Part shown: positions 34,421-47,506 of the stretch, piece after piece
Layout: each line of letters opens with the position of its first letter
How positions within the stretch are numbered: position 1 is the first letter of the stretch
Origin: Hymenopellis radicata
Taxonomy: Eukaryota > Basidiomycota > Agaricomycetes > Agaricales > Physalacriaceae
Length of the DNA: 55,653 nt
Direction: 5' to 3'
NCBI GenBank assembly: GCA_015501595.1
Contig: JADNRX010000356.1
Coordinates: forward strand, 1-55,653
Program-made: the position numbers and the translations under genes
The notes under the pieces: generated by a model
Database searches by the model: none
The model's input: only the letters and a program-made list of their open reading frames with translations
What the model was told of the DNA's origin: nothing

Positions 34421-35463
34421 CGAGGCAACGGAGGCGAGTACGCCCTGTTTTGGCACACACTCAACATTCGACTGTTTGAGCAGAGCCGTAAGATGCATTG
34501 TTATCCCGCTACAGCATGTCATCTCGGACGCGGGGTATCTACAGACCTGTTGGCGATACCAGGACCAGTGCAAGGCCGGACCTATGAGCGAATGGATTCC
34601 GTTGGGAGGGGAAGATAAAACGAGGGTAGGATCTAGAGAACGCCGGGGTTACTGCATCATCGACTGCCAGTCAGATCTAACATCTTCCTAAAAGGCGCGC
34701 TCAGGCGGCGCAGCTCAAGCGATCAGTTCTTGACGTCGTACAGCATCCCGGTAAGAGGAATCTTGACTTGTTCAATGTATCAAAACGTACACCCGTACCT
34801 TGATACTTGGGGAAGCTGGAGTGGTTGATCAGCGCTCAGCTCGTGCTTTGTGAGTCCAAGTTGAAGGAGGTGGGTCGCTAGAATGGACCTGAGTACGCGG
34901 GGCCCACTCGGATGTTGATGCGCTAGCGTGAGAGCAAGTATACCCAATATATATTGTCTTTTACTGATTTTGAACCATCGCGTAAGTCCATTGGTGGGAG
35001 TTACTCCGTATAAGTCGATGTAACAATTCTCCGTGTTGGGCGTTGCTTCTCTCGATGATGGAGCAGCTGACTGGCAGAATGATGACACTTGTCACCTGCG
35101 TATTCCCAGGAAGAATCAGAGGACAGTCGAAGTGGCGACAGTTTCCTACACTTTCAACTGAACATGGTCCACCTTTCTGGATCAGAAGGGCTAGGGCTCG
35201 TAGTATTTTAAATTCGTATTCCTACCGAATACAAGCAGATGGGCGAAACCAATGCAATGGGGGAACCGGTTGCGGTTCAAGGCTGGAGGACGCCTCATGT
35301 CCTTGTAAATCGGTCAAGCAGAGTGTAAGAGGCACTCGGGAAGGACGTTAGAATTTGAAGATAAACTTGAGCCGATGAACAGGGGCCAAACATCACCGGA
35401 CCGGGCAATGCCGATAAGGCTTGATTTGTAAGTTTGACCTGAACGTCGAAAGCAGCAACAGCG

Positions 35464-38400
35464 ATGGCCCCCCCGCCGTCGTCCTCAGCGACGACCTCGG
35501 TGCAAGTTGGTACGTGCCCGCCGTGCATGGCGTTGTTGGCGAACATTGAACGAGAAATTTCATGCAGCTGTCCGTATACGACCACCCACAAACCAGGATA
35601 ACACTAATATTCCCGCTCGCTTCCAACGCTCTGTCCTTCACGCCAGTTCGTCTACTACCCTCGCCGTCGAGGCAACCTCAGGAGCCCCCACAAATACTGG
35701 TCCAGCATCCGCCGCGTCGTCTGCTGCAGGCGCAGCAGCAAAGAAGCAGGTTTTCACCTTCGACCAGGTCCATGGCCCACCCACGACGCAGCATGCCATG
35801 TTCACGTCCACCGCCCATCCGCTCATTTCGCGATTCGTAGAAGGCTTTAATTGCACGATACTAGCGTACGGCCAGACCAGTAGTGGCAAGACGCATACCA
35901 TGACAGGCATTGACCTTGACGCCGACCCCTCTGATCCTAACAACGGAATGGGTATTATACCGAGGGCCGTGTCCACCATATTTTCGCGTTGCAGGCAGTT
36001 CAAGGAGGAGCGCGCCGGGTCCTGGACATTTAGCATCAAAGGGTCGTTCATCGAAATCTACAACGAGGACCTTATCGACTTGTTGAGTTTGGAAGAGTCG
36101 GGCGGAGGCCGACGCGAGGTTCAGATACGGGAGGACAAGGATGGTCATATTATTTGGGGTGGCCTGAGGGAGGTCACAGTGAAGAATCCCAACGAGGTCA
36201 TGAGGTAGGCCTGCCGTCTTCCCTCGCAATATAATTCTCACAGCCGTCCAATAGCCTCATACGCAAAGGAACGTCCATACGAAGAACTAACGAAACAGAC
36301 ATGAATGCCCAGTCATCTCGTTCACACGCCATCTTTTCCCTCACTCTCACTCAGAAGAAGTTTACTGGCTCTGGCGCTCCACCTCGATCATCCTCACCCT
36401 TGCCTCCAAGTGGTCGCTCTCCGTCCCGTTTAGCTAGACCAGGCTCAGTATATCAAGGCGGTCCAGGTACCTCAAGGGTAGCATCCCCGACGTTTGGCAG
36501 GCCGTCTACACCTAGTTTTGCAGTTGCAATGGGCCGAGGCGGCCTACGACCTGCTAGTGCCCTCGGACACTCTGGAGACCGTTCCATGACATCAGCAGAC
36601 GACGAAGGCGGCGAATGGATAACAATTACCTCGAAATTCCACTTGTCGATTTAGCCGGGTCTGAACGAGCAAGTTAAACCCTGTCACTCCCTGTCGCTTT
36701 TACTAACAATCTGCTTTTAGCTGAAACGTACCGCTGCGGCTGGCGAGCGTATCAAGGAAGGTATCTCAATCAACAGTGGTCTTTTGGCTCTGGGGAACGT
36801 AATTTCCGCACTCGGCGATCCAGGCCGCGCCAAATCGCATACAGCGACCCACATTCCTTACCGTGATTCTAAACTTACGCGACTCCTCCAAGACTCGCTC
36901 GGTGGTAATGCGCATACTCTTATGATTGCATGTGTTAGCGCAGCCGAGTACAACGCGGGGGAGACCATAAATACCCTCAAGTACGCGAATCGCGCCCGAA
37001 ATATCAAGAATAGAGCTGTCTTGAACGAGAGGGAGGATGGTTGGGATGATGTTGAATGGTTGCAGGGCACCGTCACTCGTCTCAGGAGGGATCTCAAATC
37101 CTCAAGGAAGGCGGCGCTATACCCATCGATGCGCCGGCTGCTGCTGCTGCGGAGCCTGTGGAGGGTGCTGGAAAGAAGGTTCTTGCCCAAATGACTGAAC
37201 TCCAGAACAACTACGAGGATCTCCGGGAAAAGTTCGTAGAGCGCACAGAGGAACTCACTCGGTTGCGGAGGGAGCTTGGAGAGAAACATCGTGGCAGTTC
37301 AGCCGGAGCCATCGGTGGCACCGCCAAGTACGAGGAGATTGTCGGACCGGTCATTGAGGAATACGAAAAGACCATCGCTGCCATGGAAGCCGAACTCAAC
37401 CTCAACCGAGCAGCCCTTCGGCATACCAACGAAATGGTAGAGGAGAAGGAGGAAGAGCTTTCTGCCATCACCGAGAGGCATGCCGCAACGGAGCTTTATG
37501 TCGAAGAACTCCGGGCAAGAGTTGCAAAACTTACAGAGCGGGAGGCGTCTACCGAGGTTCGTGTCCGGCCTCCATCTCGTTTTCGTTTACTCACACATAT
37601 TTTTAGGCCTACGTCCGTGACCTAGAAGAGAAGATGAAGTCGTACGACGAAACATCAATATCCTCCAGCGAATCTATGACCGACCTCAAACGTGAAGTCG
37701 CGCGATTTAGAGACACTGAAAGTCATTCCGCAAAATACATCGTCGATCTCGAGGCTCGTCTGGCTCGCTCGGACGAGTCAGTACTTGCACTACAGCAAAC
37801 GGTCGAAAAGTACGAGAAGGAAGTAGAGCGTCGGAGAGATGAGGTTGAACTCTTACAATCTCGTCTTGAGACTCTGCGTCAGGATGGCGAGGGTTGGCGG
37901 TCTGATTTAGAGGAGCGGGAACGACGAGTACGCGAGCTGGAGGAGAAAATGGCGGAGTGGCAACAGATCCGCAAGGATGCGGGGGACGCCAGAGTGCGGC
38001 TGAATTCCGTGGCCGATGAAGTTGCCTCTGCCCGCCGGAGCCTCGAGGTTGATCTAAAAAGTACATCTGCTCCCCCCACACACGGAGCTGAACCCAGTTC
38101 AATCAAGCTGAATGGGGTACCTCTTCCCATCATAGAAGACGCGACTCCCACTTCTCCCGAGATACCAATCGCCGCGCAGCCCGACCCAGCTTTGCAACAA
38201 CAGTTCTTGGCTCTCCAGGAAACTCACAACGCAACATTAGCCGATCTATCATCTGTGACTTCAAAGTACCGCGACGCTCTACGCGAGATTTCGGATCTTG
38301 CTGCTCAGATACAAGAAGCGAAACTTAGCAATGCTTCCGAGGTATCAGTCGACTCCCCCACGACCGAGCGATCCCTCGACCTACCAACTCCTAGCCCTGC

Positions 38401-41400
38401 ACGAAGGCGCATGCCAAGTCATGGTCGTTTGCGGGAGCCCAGCGAGCCTCAATACAATGCCGCTGGGCGCCGCCTTTTTTTTCCGGCAAGCGGCCTCAAC
38501 AGAATCGCTCCACTCGAGGTTTGTCTAGTACCTTGAGCATGCATCCTGTCCTACTAACAGAGCAGTTCTAGGTCGCTATCGCAATCGCAATCGCTTTCAC
38601 AGGAGCTCTCCTCGGTTCACTCGCGCAAAACCTCTTCTTCAAGTCATAGCTCCTCCCATTCGCGCTCAGAATCGAATTCCACGTCCACATTAAATTCCTT
38701 GCTACTTGGAACGCGTCCCAATTTATCGATCTCTGTACCTAATGGAAATTCTGAACGCTCTGTCTCAAGTCTCGAGACAGAGATTATGCGTTTGCAAGAA
38801 GTGTTGAAAGAGCGGGAGTCGGAGATAATGGCTCTGGAGGCGTCACTCAAGCAGACGCAGGATGACAGGAGCACGGCCTCTTCTCCAGCTATCGTCACGC
38901 CCGCGGATGGGTCACCAGAAACGGTGCCTGCTAAAATGAACGGGCATCACGCTGAGGAGGCCCACCTCTCACCAAAGACCCTCAGCCACTTCAACCACAT
39001 CCGCAAGAGCATGGAGCTCAATCACAATGGGCACGACGTAGTTGATCTCGGAGACTCAGAGTCTGAGAGAAACGACTCTTCAGTGACTTCTGACACGGAC
39101 GAGTCCCTAGAACGGCTCAACGAGCTGATGTTGTGCGTGTGTTTTCTTTGATCGTCTATGGTCTCTTATATCTTCTCTAGGTCTATGGCGGCGAAAGAGT
39201 CTCAGCATCGTGAGATGGTTGAGGGTCTGAATGGCCAGCTCACGCAAGTGAAGCGTCAACACGACGAGTTGACTGCTTTGTCCCGCGATCAGGTACTGCT
39301 CATTTGGCCTATGTTTAGCATGTATTCATCTTTTTTAGGCCGTGAACATGTCTTCCGAGATGGCGAACCTCCGCAAGAGCTACGACCAGGATCTTGAAGC
39401 TCTCGAGGAGATGCGAAAGCACGAAGTCGAGCTGATGGAAGCCCTCGAAAAAGTCAACAAGGATCACGCTGCTGCCGTCGAGGACCTGCGTACAGAGCAT
39501 GTCGAGGCGCTCAAGGCTAAGGAGGCCGAACTCGATGACCTGATGTCTCGCGTGAAGGAAGAGCATGAAGCCGCCGTTGGGTCGCTGCGCGAGGAGTTGG
39601 TCGTTGCGTCGGCGACTCTTGAACAGGTCCACCGGGATCACGAAGCTGCCTTTGGCAAGCTTCAAGCGGGCCACGAAGAGGCACTCGCTCGTCGGCTGCA
39701 GGAGGCCAGTGATATCCTGTCTCAGACCAAGGGCGAGCACGAAAGCGCCGTTCGTAAACTCGTCGCTGAGCACGAGGAGGTTCTCAAGCAAAAGGAGGCG
39801 GAGGCGTCTTCTGTCCTTCACAAGACGGAGGAGGATTACTACAACGTCTTGACCAAGCTTCGTGCCGACCATGCTACTGCACTGGAGAAGCAGGCTGCCG
39901 ATGCTACTGCTACCTTGGACCGTATGAAGGAGGAACATGCAGGGGAACTTCGAATGTTGGAAATCTCTCGGGAGGGCTCACTTTCGGAATCGCACTCATC
40001 GCAGATGGTCGCACTGCAGAACCTGCAGGAGGAGCACACCGCCGCTACCAGTCGCAAGGAAGCCGCATTCGCCGAACAGCTCGAACGCTTGAAGTCGGAA
40101 CATAGCCGTGTTTTATCAACCAAGGAGGAGGACTTGACTCTTCAACTCGACAGGGTCCGATCTGAGCACGAGGGCGTTTTGATGCGGCTGAAAGAGGAAT
40201 GGCGAGTGGAAGGCGAGCGTCTTAACGCCACTGTTATCGCTGCCAAGGAGGAAGCTGCATCGGCGGCTTCTGCTAACAACGCCAACGCCAAGAGCGAGTT
40301 GGAAGCGGCCATTCAGCAAGCGAAGGAGCAGCACGCTGCTGTTCTAGAGGACATGGGACGCTGCAACGATGAGGAGATTGCGCAGTTGAAGGACGCTCAC
40401 TCTGCTGCCCTGAAGGCTTCGATCGAGGATTCCGAGGCCAAGCTTCTGGCTCTGACGCAGACTCACACGGAGGAGACTGCCAGGCTAAAGGCGGAACATC
40501 AACAAGCTGTCGCGGACCTGAACACTACTATCGTCGCTATGCAAGAGGAACACCATTCCGCCCTCGAGCAAGCTCGGTTACGTGGAGAGCAGGCTCTAGC
40601 GGCCGAGAAGGAGACTGTGACTGCCCTCCTCGAGGATCTCAAACGCCAGAATGAGACAGAGTTGTCTACTCTTCGCAAAGATCATGAACTGCTGGTGGGG
40701 GAGGTCGAGGCCCACAAGATCGCCACTGATGAGTGGTCATTTTCTCGGGAGCAGACGCGCGAGAACCACGAGCAAGCCGCCGCGGAGAGCTCGAGGACTA
40801 TTACGGGTCTACAAGAGCAGGTAGTAACGTTCGAGAATGAGCGAGACGAGTTGGCAGTAGAAGTTGCAAGGCTTCGGGCGGAACTGGACAACTTTAGGAA
40901 CGAACAGTCTAAACTTATCCAGGAAGCGTCGAAGCGGGAGTCACTCGTCGGAGAGCTGGAGCGACATCGATCTGTTCTTGCAGAAATGCAGGATAACCTT
41001 CAAAAGGTCAAGGACGAGAAGGATACGCTGCAGGTGGAGAAAAGTCGCTCGGACACGCTTCTACGAGAACTGCAGGCCCAGCTGTCTCGTAGTGCATCGC
41101 CGCCTAATGGCCGACCGACACCAGACCGGTCTATTTCGTATTCGCGTGCGAACGGAATGTCACCAATGAAACTCCCACCTCCTACGCCACCACCGTCTGT
41201 CCCTCCTCCGCCCGCTCCTCGTGATGTTGGCGCCAGTATATCATCCACGACGTCGTCGGGCATGGGCTCGTCCACTTCATCACGGGAATCTCAAGTGGAC
41301 TCCCCGTCAACGTCTGTTGCACCTGGCTCTGTCCTAACTGGGTCTGCACCTGACCTCAAAAAGATCGAAGCGCAGGCCAAGCTCCTTGACGAGCAGGAGG

Positions 41401-41824
41401 CGATGATCAAGACGCTCAACAAGCAGCTGACGCATTGCGAGAGTGATCTGCAGACGCATATGGATTTGGTTAGCACGCTTGAGACGTCCCTCGGTGATTC
41501 TGAGAAGAATTGTAAGTGTTCTTTACCTGATGTGAGGAAGTTGGTGTTGATTAGAGTGCTCTAGTGCGCAAGGCGCGGATGCACGCTACGGAGCTTGCTC
41601 GGGAGCGGGACACGCTGAATACCAAGTTGGAGGGTCTGCGGAACGAGCTGGCTGAGACTAAGCGGGAGGTGGTGAATGTGCGCAAGTCGATTGTGGAGGA
41701 GAAGCAGTCGTACGAGCAGAAACTGGACGAGGAGCGGAGAGCAAAGGAGCGGGCACGCCAGCAGCTGGACTCGCGGATGGACGAGCTGACGTCGAAGCGC
41801 AAGTCCAAGTTTGCATGTCTATGA
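35464..41824 (+). CDS. Kinesin with long coiled-coil tail (kinesin-4-like)
   Basis: The start at 35464 ([15 protein letters not shown]) splices to '[12 protein letters not shown]'. The motor domain has the P-loop '[15 protein letters not shown]', switch I '[11 protein letters not shown]', switch II region 'LAGSER' and '[18 protein letters not shown]'. It ends with '[16 protein letters not shown]', as in kinesin-4 (KIF4/KIF21) motors. About 1,400 residues of heptad-rich coiled coil follow, with repeated 'EEH...A...L' units at 39.4-40.7 kb and a Pro-rich stretch '[15 protein letters not shown]' near 41170. It ends 'KRKSKFACL' at 41824. It is an ATP-driven microtubule motor. Two one-base frame breaks occur, at 36642-36644 just before LAGSER and at 37099-37101; both need one added base. 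The intron at 36670-36720 uses a GC donor. In a motor gene this long and otherwise conserved, I favour consensus errors over pseudogenisation. Confidence 0.85.
36670..36720 (+). other. GC-AG intron in the kinesin motor domain
   Basis: The exon ends GAACGA (Glu-Arg of LAGSER). The intron begins GCAAGT and ends TTTTAG, and the next exon reads CTGAAACGT (LKR). The GT two bases further in would not keep the frame. GCAAGT is the known strong consensus for GC donors. Confidence 0.75.
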
Positions 41825-43706
41825 TTTTGGTTTGCTTTCTTGTTTTTTTCTGTCCCCATCTATTTCAGTGTACACATTCGTTGGATTTCTCGTCACTCTC
41901 GTTTACGGCTTACTCATGTCCCGTCCGCTCATTCGTAACCTTATTATTTCTTCGCGCTGTTTTACTATTATAGGTTGCTGTTAGCGATACCCCACTTTTT
42001 TACCTAGTTGTTTTTTTATGAAGATTATACCTCTCCCGTTATATGTAGGGGATATATATGTTAAGTACATGCTACGCGTTCGCTCTTAAATAAATGGAAT
42101 CTGGATTGTAGAGTCTGCTGCCGCAAGTTCGAGCTGCCTTGAACGTTTGAACCCTGAACTTGACTCGACTCGCTCTATCTTGTCCTTCGGTGTTGTTTCG
42201 CCCAGGGATATTGTATCGGTCGTCGATCGCGCCTTCAACGGCCACTTTTAACATAGATTTTTCGCGGAATGTACTCAGTAGTATGTCGTCTATAATGCCA
42301 TGTAAAGGTTTGAAGAGAATCGGCCAAGAACTCACTGAGATCTAGCCCGGAGAGGGGGTAAATCAGCTCTCTCGAGGTGAACACCTACCTAGCGTGGGTT
42401 CACACAATGGGGAGGCTCTCGGCTGAAGGTCATAGGTAGAATTAAGGTATATTATTGTTGTAGAGCTTTTTCCGGGGTAAAAATCGAGGAGGACCTCCAT
42501 AGACAGTTGTTGCGCTGTCCAGACGTGACATCAATGCTCGTTGTGACCGATTGTGACAAAGCACCAAATCGTATTCTCTACGACGTTCCCCTTCGATTTT
42601 GACCCCGGAAAAAGCTCTACAACAATAATATACCTTAATTCTACCTATGGCCTTCAGCCGAGAGCGTCCCCATTGTGTGAACCCACGCTAGGTAGGTGTT
42701 CACCTCGAGAGAGCTGATTTACCCCCTCTCCGGGCTAGATCTCAGCGAGTTCTTGGCCGATTCTCTTCAAACCTTTACATGGCATTATCATAGACGACAT
42801 ACTACGGAGTACATTCCGCCAAAAATCTATGTCAAAAGTGGCCGTTGAAGGCGCGATCGACGACCGATACAATATCCCTGGGCGAAACAACACCAAAGGA
42901 CAAAGTACGGATAAGTAAGGCAAGCAAGGCATCAAGTTTTTGATGGCTGGCTATTCTAGGATTTCGTCCTCTCACTAGCGCTACCCACTCAAAATTCATG
43001 ATTTTTGCCTGTTTCTGCTGTGGCGCTTGATATGGAAGAAGGCGGGTTGTCCTGGACCTATATTGGGCAGGGGTGGCTGTTCCCGACAACCAATCGTTGA
43101 AAGTGTCGGGAACGTGCAAGGAGCGGAAACGCGATGCGCGACGCGTTCATTCTGTCAGCAGAATCAGTGCCTTGTCTTATGATTCGCATCCTCGCATGGG
43201 CTTAACGTCCAATACAGACATCCTGCTCCGAGGAGGATCGGATGTACCACCTGAGATGGTAGAGTACCTTACAGCACACGGAAAGATCATTGCTGAACTG
43301 ATGATGATGCACTGTTGATCTGGTAGACTATATTATGTATTGCTATAATGCCTAATGCCTGTAATTATACACTATGCTATTCTGTTTGTACAATGTACTA
43401 CTTCGAAGACCAAGTGCAGACAGGCAGCCGAGTTCCCAATTAGGCCACGGAGCTCGAGGCACCTTGCTTACAGCTCGATCTCAACTCGAAGACAAGGTAC
43501 CAAATCCGTGTGTGAAGGGGAAAATTGTTTCCATTGACGCGCATCGGATCTATTTGTGGCGCGCTTATCCGAACCGAGGACTGCCGCGGTGTGGGGTCGG
43601 GTCAGGATGCCACGTGAGGGGAGGAAACCTTACCCCACACTCGTAATGAGTCCGCTCCGCTCCACGCAACAAATTATTTTCAACTTGCACTCTCACCACT
43701 AACACG
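41825..43706. other. Intergenic region with foldback element
   Basis: About 1.9 kb between kinesin and the SDR gene. Apart from the foldback element at 42181-42902, no gene is supported. The open frame 43073-43318 has no visible family. Confidence 0.5.
42181..42902. mobile_element. Foldback / MITE-like element with about 310-bp inverted repeats
   Basis: The left repeat 42181-42490 and the right repeat 42591-42902 are near-perfect inverted copies, starting TGTCCTT(C/T)GGTGTTGTTTCG and ending at ATCGA(G/A)G around a loop of about 100 bp. There is no transposase, so it would be non-autonomous. A target duplication is not clear. Open frames inside the two repeats are simply mirror images and are not called as genes. 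Confidence 0.8.
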
Positions 43707-45069
43707 ATGGCAGCCAGTCTCGTCTCCCGGGCCCAGCCAGCGTTCCGAGCTCTTACCGCGCAGTCTATGCAGCGGCGGTTCATGTCGACACCGCGGACGC
43801 TGCCCGCGTTCTCTATGGAGGGCAAAGTTGGTCGTCGTCGCCTTGTTTCGCGAGGCAAGGTAATTGAGGTGCTGTCCTAGGTTTGTGTGGTCACCGGCGC
43901 CGCCCGCGGCCTGGGGAACGAGTTCTGCAAGGCAATGGTGCAGTCGTGCGTTTCCCATTTATGTATTGCTCCTGACGCGCTTTGACCTTGCTTACAGAGG
44001 GTGCAGTACACTGGCTATCGTGGATTTGAAGCAGGAAGAGGCGGACAACGCCGCGCAAGAGCTCTCTTCGTATGCCTGTTGTACGTGGCTTGTGCGCATG
44101 CTAATGCTGCTCGCTCACACCCGCGTCCTGCAGCGACGAGCGACCTGGCGCCGTCCGATGTCAACTTTATTGGCGTTGGATGCGACGTGTCGTCGGAAAT
44201 CTCAGTGCAAAAGGCGTTCTCCGAGGTGATCAACACGTATGGCCGAGTAGACTCGGTCGTCGCTTCGGCTGGTAAATTCACCCGCCCCTCCATCCTGCTC
44301 GTGCTATGACTAAGCGTCGCCAGGTATCGTCGAAAACTACTCTGCCTTTGAGTGCGTCGCATGCTCCAAAACGTTTGATGTCCGAGTCTCTAACATTTTG
44401 CCCCGGCAGCTACCCGTTTGACCGCATAAAGCGGCTTTATGATATCAACGTGCACGGCGCGTTCTTCACTGCGCGCGAGGCAGCTCGGAACATGATACCC
44501 CAGGGCGGCGGCTCTATTGTTCTCGTGGCTAGTATGAGTGCCAATGTTAGTGGTCCTTTTTGCCCTGTCACTCCACTGCTAACGTTATTTCTTCCCAGAT
44601 CATCAACATTCCCCAGGTTCGTATTGTGCCCCCCACATTTGTTCTCATCATAGATCTCTCTCCCACAGCCTCAAACCCCATATAACGCGTCGAAAGCTGG
44701 TACGCATCCATCCCGTGTTGTCGCCACTTACTCACTCCCCCCCAGCCGTGCGACACATGGCCTCGAGTTTAGCTGTCGAATGGGCAAAGAGCAACGTGAG
44801 GGTCAACTGTCTGAGCCCCGGGTACATGGCCACCAAGCTCACAAAGACGATCCTGGAACACGATCCAGAGTTGAAGGTCTGTCTTGTGCCTTTCATCACG
44901 GGGGCGCGGAGTTTAACGTCTCTAGGCCACATGGGAACGACTGACACCCATGGGCAGAATCGGAGATCCCGATGATTTGTCGGGTGCGATTGTCTACCTG
45001 GCGAGCGACGCTTCGAGATTTATGACTGGCTCGGAGATACGCGTGGATGGGGGATATTGCATTGTCTGA
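43707..45069 (+). CDS. Short-chain dehydrogenase, probably mitochondrial (arabinitol/sorbose type)
   Basis: The start at 43707 gives MAASLVSRAQPAFRALTAQS then 'MQRRFMSTPRTLPAF', an Arg- and Ser-rich presequence of mitochondrial type. Splicing yields 'VCVVTGAARGLGNEFCKAM' (the TGxxxGxG cofactor site), 'DVSSEISVQKAFSEV', 'DSVVASAG', 'INVHGAFFTAREAARNM', 'SIVLVASMSAN' and 'TPYNASKA' (catalytic Ser, Tyr and Lys with Asn). 'VNCLSPGYMATKLT' and 'MTGSEIRVDGGYCIV' close the classical SDR fold, with the stop at 45069. About nine small introns are used. The closest families I recall are D-arabinitol dehydrogenases and sorbose reductases (SOU-type). The substrate remains open. Confidence 0.82.
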
Positions 45070-45841
45070 GCGCATTTTCTTTTGGATTTACATGATATAG
45101 AGGTACATTACGAGGGCGTTGTACTTGCGCGCGGGTCTGTCTTTAATAATGTCGATTGCTTTCATAGATCATTTCACTTGTTATTTGGCTTGAGGAGTGT
45201 TGGATTGGGCGGGAAGGAACGGGATTCCCCGAGATACACCTCAAGGCAATCCGCTGGGCCTCAACAACGGGGTCAGTTTTAAGCGTTAACGTCACTGAAG
45301 CAGACTGAAGCTGAAATGATTATGTTCCCCCCCAGAAGAATCTTGTCTGGGAGCTGAAATTCCCAGGGAGTGGGAGATCCCGGTACCGTTGAGGTGGGCA
45401 GTCCAAGTTCATATTTATCGCTCTAAACCGATTGCAGGTGCCCTATTAAAGTCGAAAGTAATACACTGTGCAAGTGTAAAATGCGCAAACATGCAAATAT
45501 GGAACGAGACGCAAGTTGTTCTTGTTGGGCTGTTCCGAATGGGATGGCGGATTCCCTTTGCTTCGTCTGTGCCGATTGGGACGAAGGCCCACCTCCTGCG
45601 CAAGTGAAATCAGCCTACTATAAACGGAACTTGCGCGGCTTTATAGTCGGCTGACTACGGGGAGACTTACTTTTTCCAGGTCTTTGCTTTCTGAACGCTC
45701 CTTGTTCCGATGCCCCTGGACGTTTCATGCTCTCCGTATAAGGATACTAACTTGGCGGGTTAGGTCCAAATCCATGTACAATCTCACCTTAAAAAGTCAA
45801 GTGCGCAAGGCAGATAACGTCAGCTGAGATAGGGGCACACC
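45070..45841. other. Intergenic region SDR / white collar 2
   Basis: About 770 bp between two co-oriented genes. It should contain the SDR terminator and the white collar 2 promoter. No specific element is recognised. Confidence 0.5.
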
Positions 45842-46970
45842 ATGCGCGGCGCGTTGTTCGCTTCCTTGCCTTTTTACCACCACCATCACCACCGTCGCCG
45901 CCTCATGTCCGGCAACACCAAGGACGGCGCAGCGGCGTCCACGTTCGAGTTCACCAAACGGAAACGCTGGGCGGATCTCCTCATCACGGAGTTAGCGGAC
46001 ACCATCATTATCGTTCTTTCCACGGACTGCAAGATTCTCTATTGTGGTACATCCGTCCATGAGCTCCTGGGCTGGCGGGATGCGGACTTGCTGAATCGGG
46101 ACTTTGGCGATTTGATTTCTCGTGGGTGTCCTTGACTTGTTTTTGAGATTCTCAGAATAATTTGTTGAACAGCGGACGATGTGGACGCATTTCGAACAAC
46201 GTTCCAAGCCGGAAGCGAGTTTATGGTGTACACCAAGCTCAAAACGAGAGAGCCGATGTACCCCTCCTCGCTGCTGTTTGAGATCAAGGCGCACCCGCAG
46301 ATGTCGTTCATCATCGCGATGGCACGTCCCTATCCCAGCCGGAACGCTGCGATGTGAGCCTTTTTTAACGCCTCTCTACTTGCGCCATGTTAAACGTTCC
46401 GAAGGCTAAACACGTTCCTTGACCTCAAAGTGGAAAACGAGCGCCTCCAGCGGCGCTTGCGCGAGCTAACAGGAAATGCACCAGGAGCGGTGAATGTCTC
46501 GCCTGTGGTGTCGAACAGGTATCCACCGAATCCCGGACCGCTCCCTTTGTATACGTCAACGAGTCTCAGCGTGGGGCCTTATGACAATGACCATGCGCGG
46601 ACGCCCGTGAGGAGCAGCTTTGATGGTGGTGGTGCTGTAAATGTTGGTCCTCCGACATCGCTTTATTCTACGAACACGCTGGCAGAGCATCTAGAGGAAG
46701 AAGATGGCTCGAAGAAGAAGAAGGTATGGTGATTTTTGTGTCGTGATTGTCTGCTGATGGAATTTTTTTTTGCAGGCTAAGAAAACGCATAGTTCAGACC
46801 AGTATGTCTGCGTGACGTGCGGTAGGACAGATTCACCAGAGTGGAGAAAGGGACCGTTGGGACCCAAGACATTGTGTAACGCTTGTGGGCTGCGATGGGC
46901 CAAGTCGGTTCGGAAGAGCGACGAGACATCCCATGCTGCCGCAGAGGGCGGCGAGATTGCTTTGACCTGA
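45842..46970 (+). CDS. wc-2: White collar 2 (PAS + GATA zinc finger)
   Basis: The start at 45842 gives [20 protein letters not shown]; a second ATG at 45905 (MSGNTKDGA) is an alternative. A PAS domain reads '[20 protein letters not shown]' then '[19 protein letters not shown]', continuing after an intron '[19 protein letters not shown]'. The third section '[20 protein letters not shown]' could be a short coiled coil. The C-terminal GATA-type zinc finger is C-x2-C-x18-C-x2-C: '[18 protein letters not shown]' ... '[15 protein letters not shown]'. The stop is at 46970. White collar 2 partners with the blue-light receptor WC-1 in the nucleus to activate light-response genes. All exon junctions keep frame. 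It is the gene nearest the inner border of the right arm. Confidence 0.88.
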
Positions 46971-47506
46971 TGATACTTGGATAGACGGACATTTTTTCTT
47001 GGAAGGGCTCATATTGTAAATTCGACTATTGCATAGCATATTCACGGTGTATTCACGAGCTTATTTACATGTATCAACACATTGTACATTGACGGACGCG
47101 TAGATATTGAATCAAGGACTCGCGAGGTGTTCATGACCCGATATGGAATGTGACCTTGACAACTTTCATCATCTCTGTTAACTCAAGCTTTTGTTTTAGG
47201 AGGAGCAGGCTGAACTCAACACGTAGTACGAAGGAAGTTGAGGCCACAAGTAGCAGTGACTTGCTCACTGTACTAAGGTATAGTTGAGGTATCATGACGG
47301 AGACAACTTTGCGAACGAGCGACAGCTCTGCCGCGCCGCCCACCGTCGGTCGGCGAGTTTTGGCGACCACGGCGGTACTGTTAGAAAATTAATACATTCA
47401 TACGGAAAAACGCAGGGAACGACTGGGTTAACAAACGGCTTGCCGTTCCACGGCGTTACCCGCGTTATCGATCGCGGTCACCTTAACAGTGCCAGTGACC
47501 ACCACC
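46971..47506. other. Intergenic region across the right-arm border
   Basis: Contains the white collar 2 3' flank and, from 47474, the beginning of the right inverted-repeat arm. A minus-strand open frame at 47131-47370 has no recognisable product. Confidence 0.5.

Larger units (their letters stand above)
33345..35463. other. Repeat-rich intergenic region before the kinesin
   Basis: About 2.1 kb with no supported gene. It contains two direct repeat copies of about 340 bp and a short sequence matching the retroposed tail in the right arm, both listed separately. From 34.7 to 35.4 kb I see nothing identifiable. Confidence 0.55.

Noticed and set aside
39315..39938. A 207-residue minus-strand open frame opposite the kinesin tail
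   Set aside because: It is the antisense shadow of a low-complexity coiled-coil coding region rich in GAG and AAG codons.
42160..42935. Two similar open frames on opposite strands
   Set aside because: They are mirror images produced by the foldback inverted repeats and lack any family resemblance.
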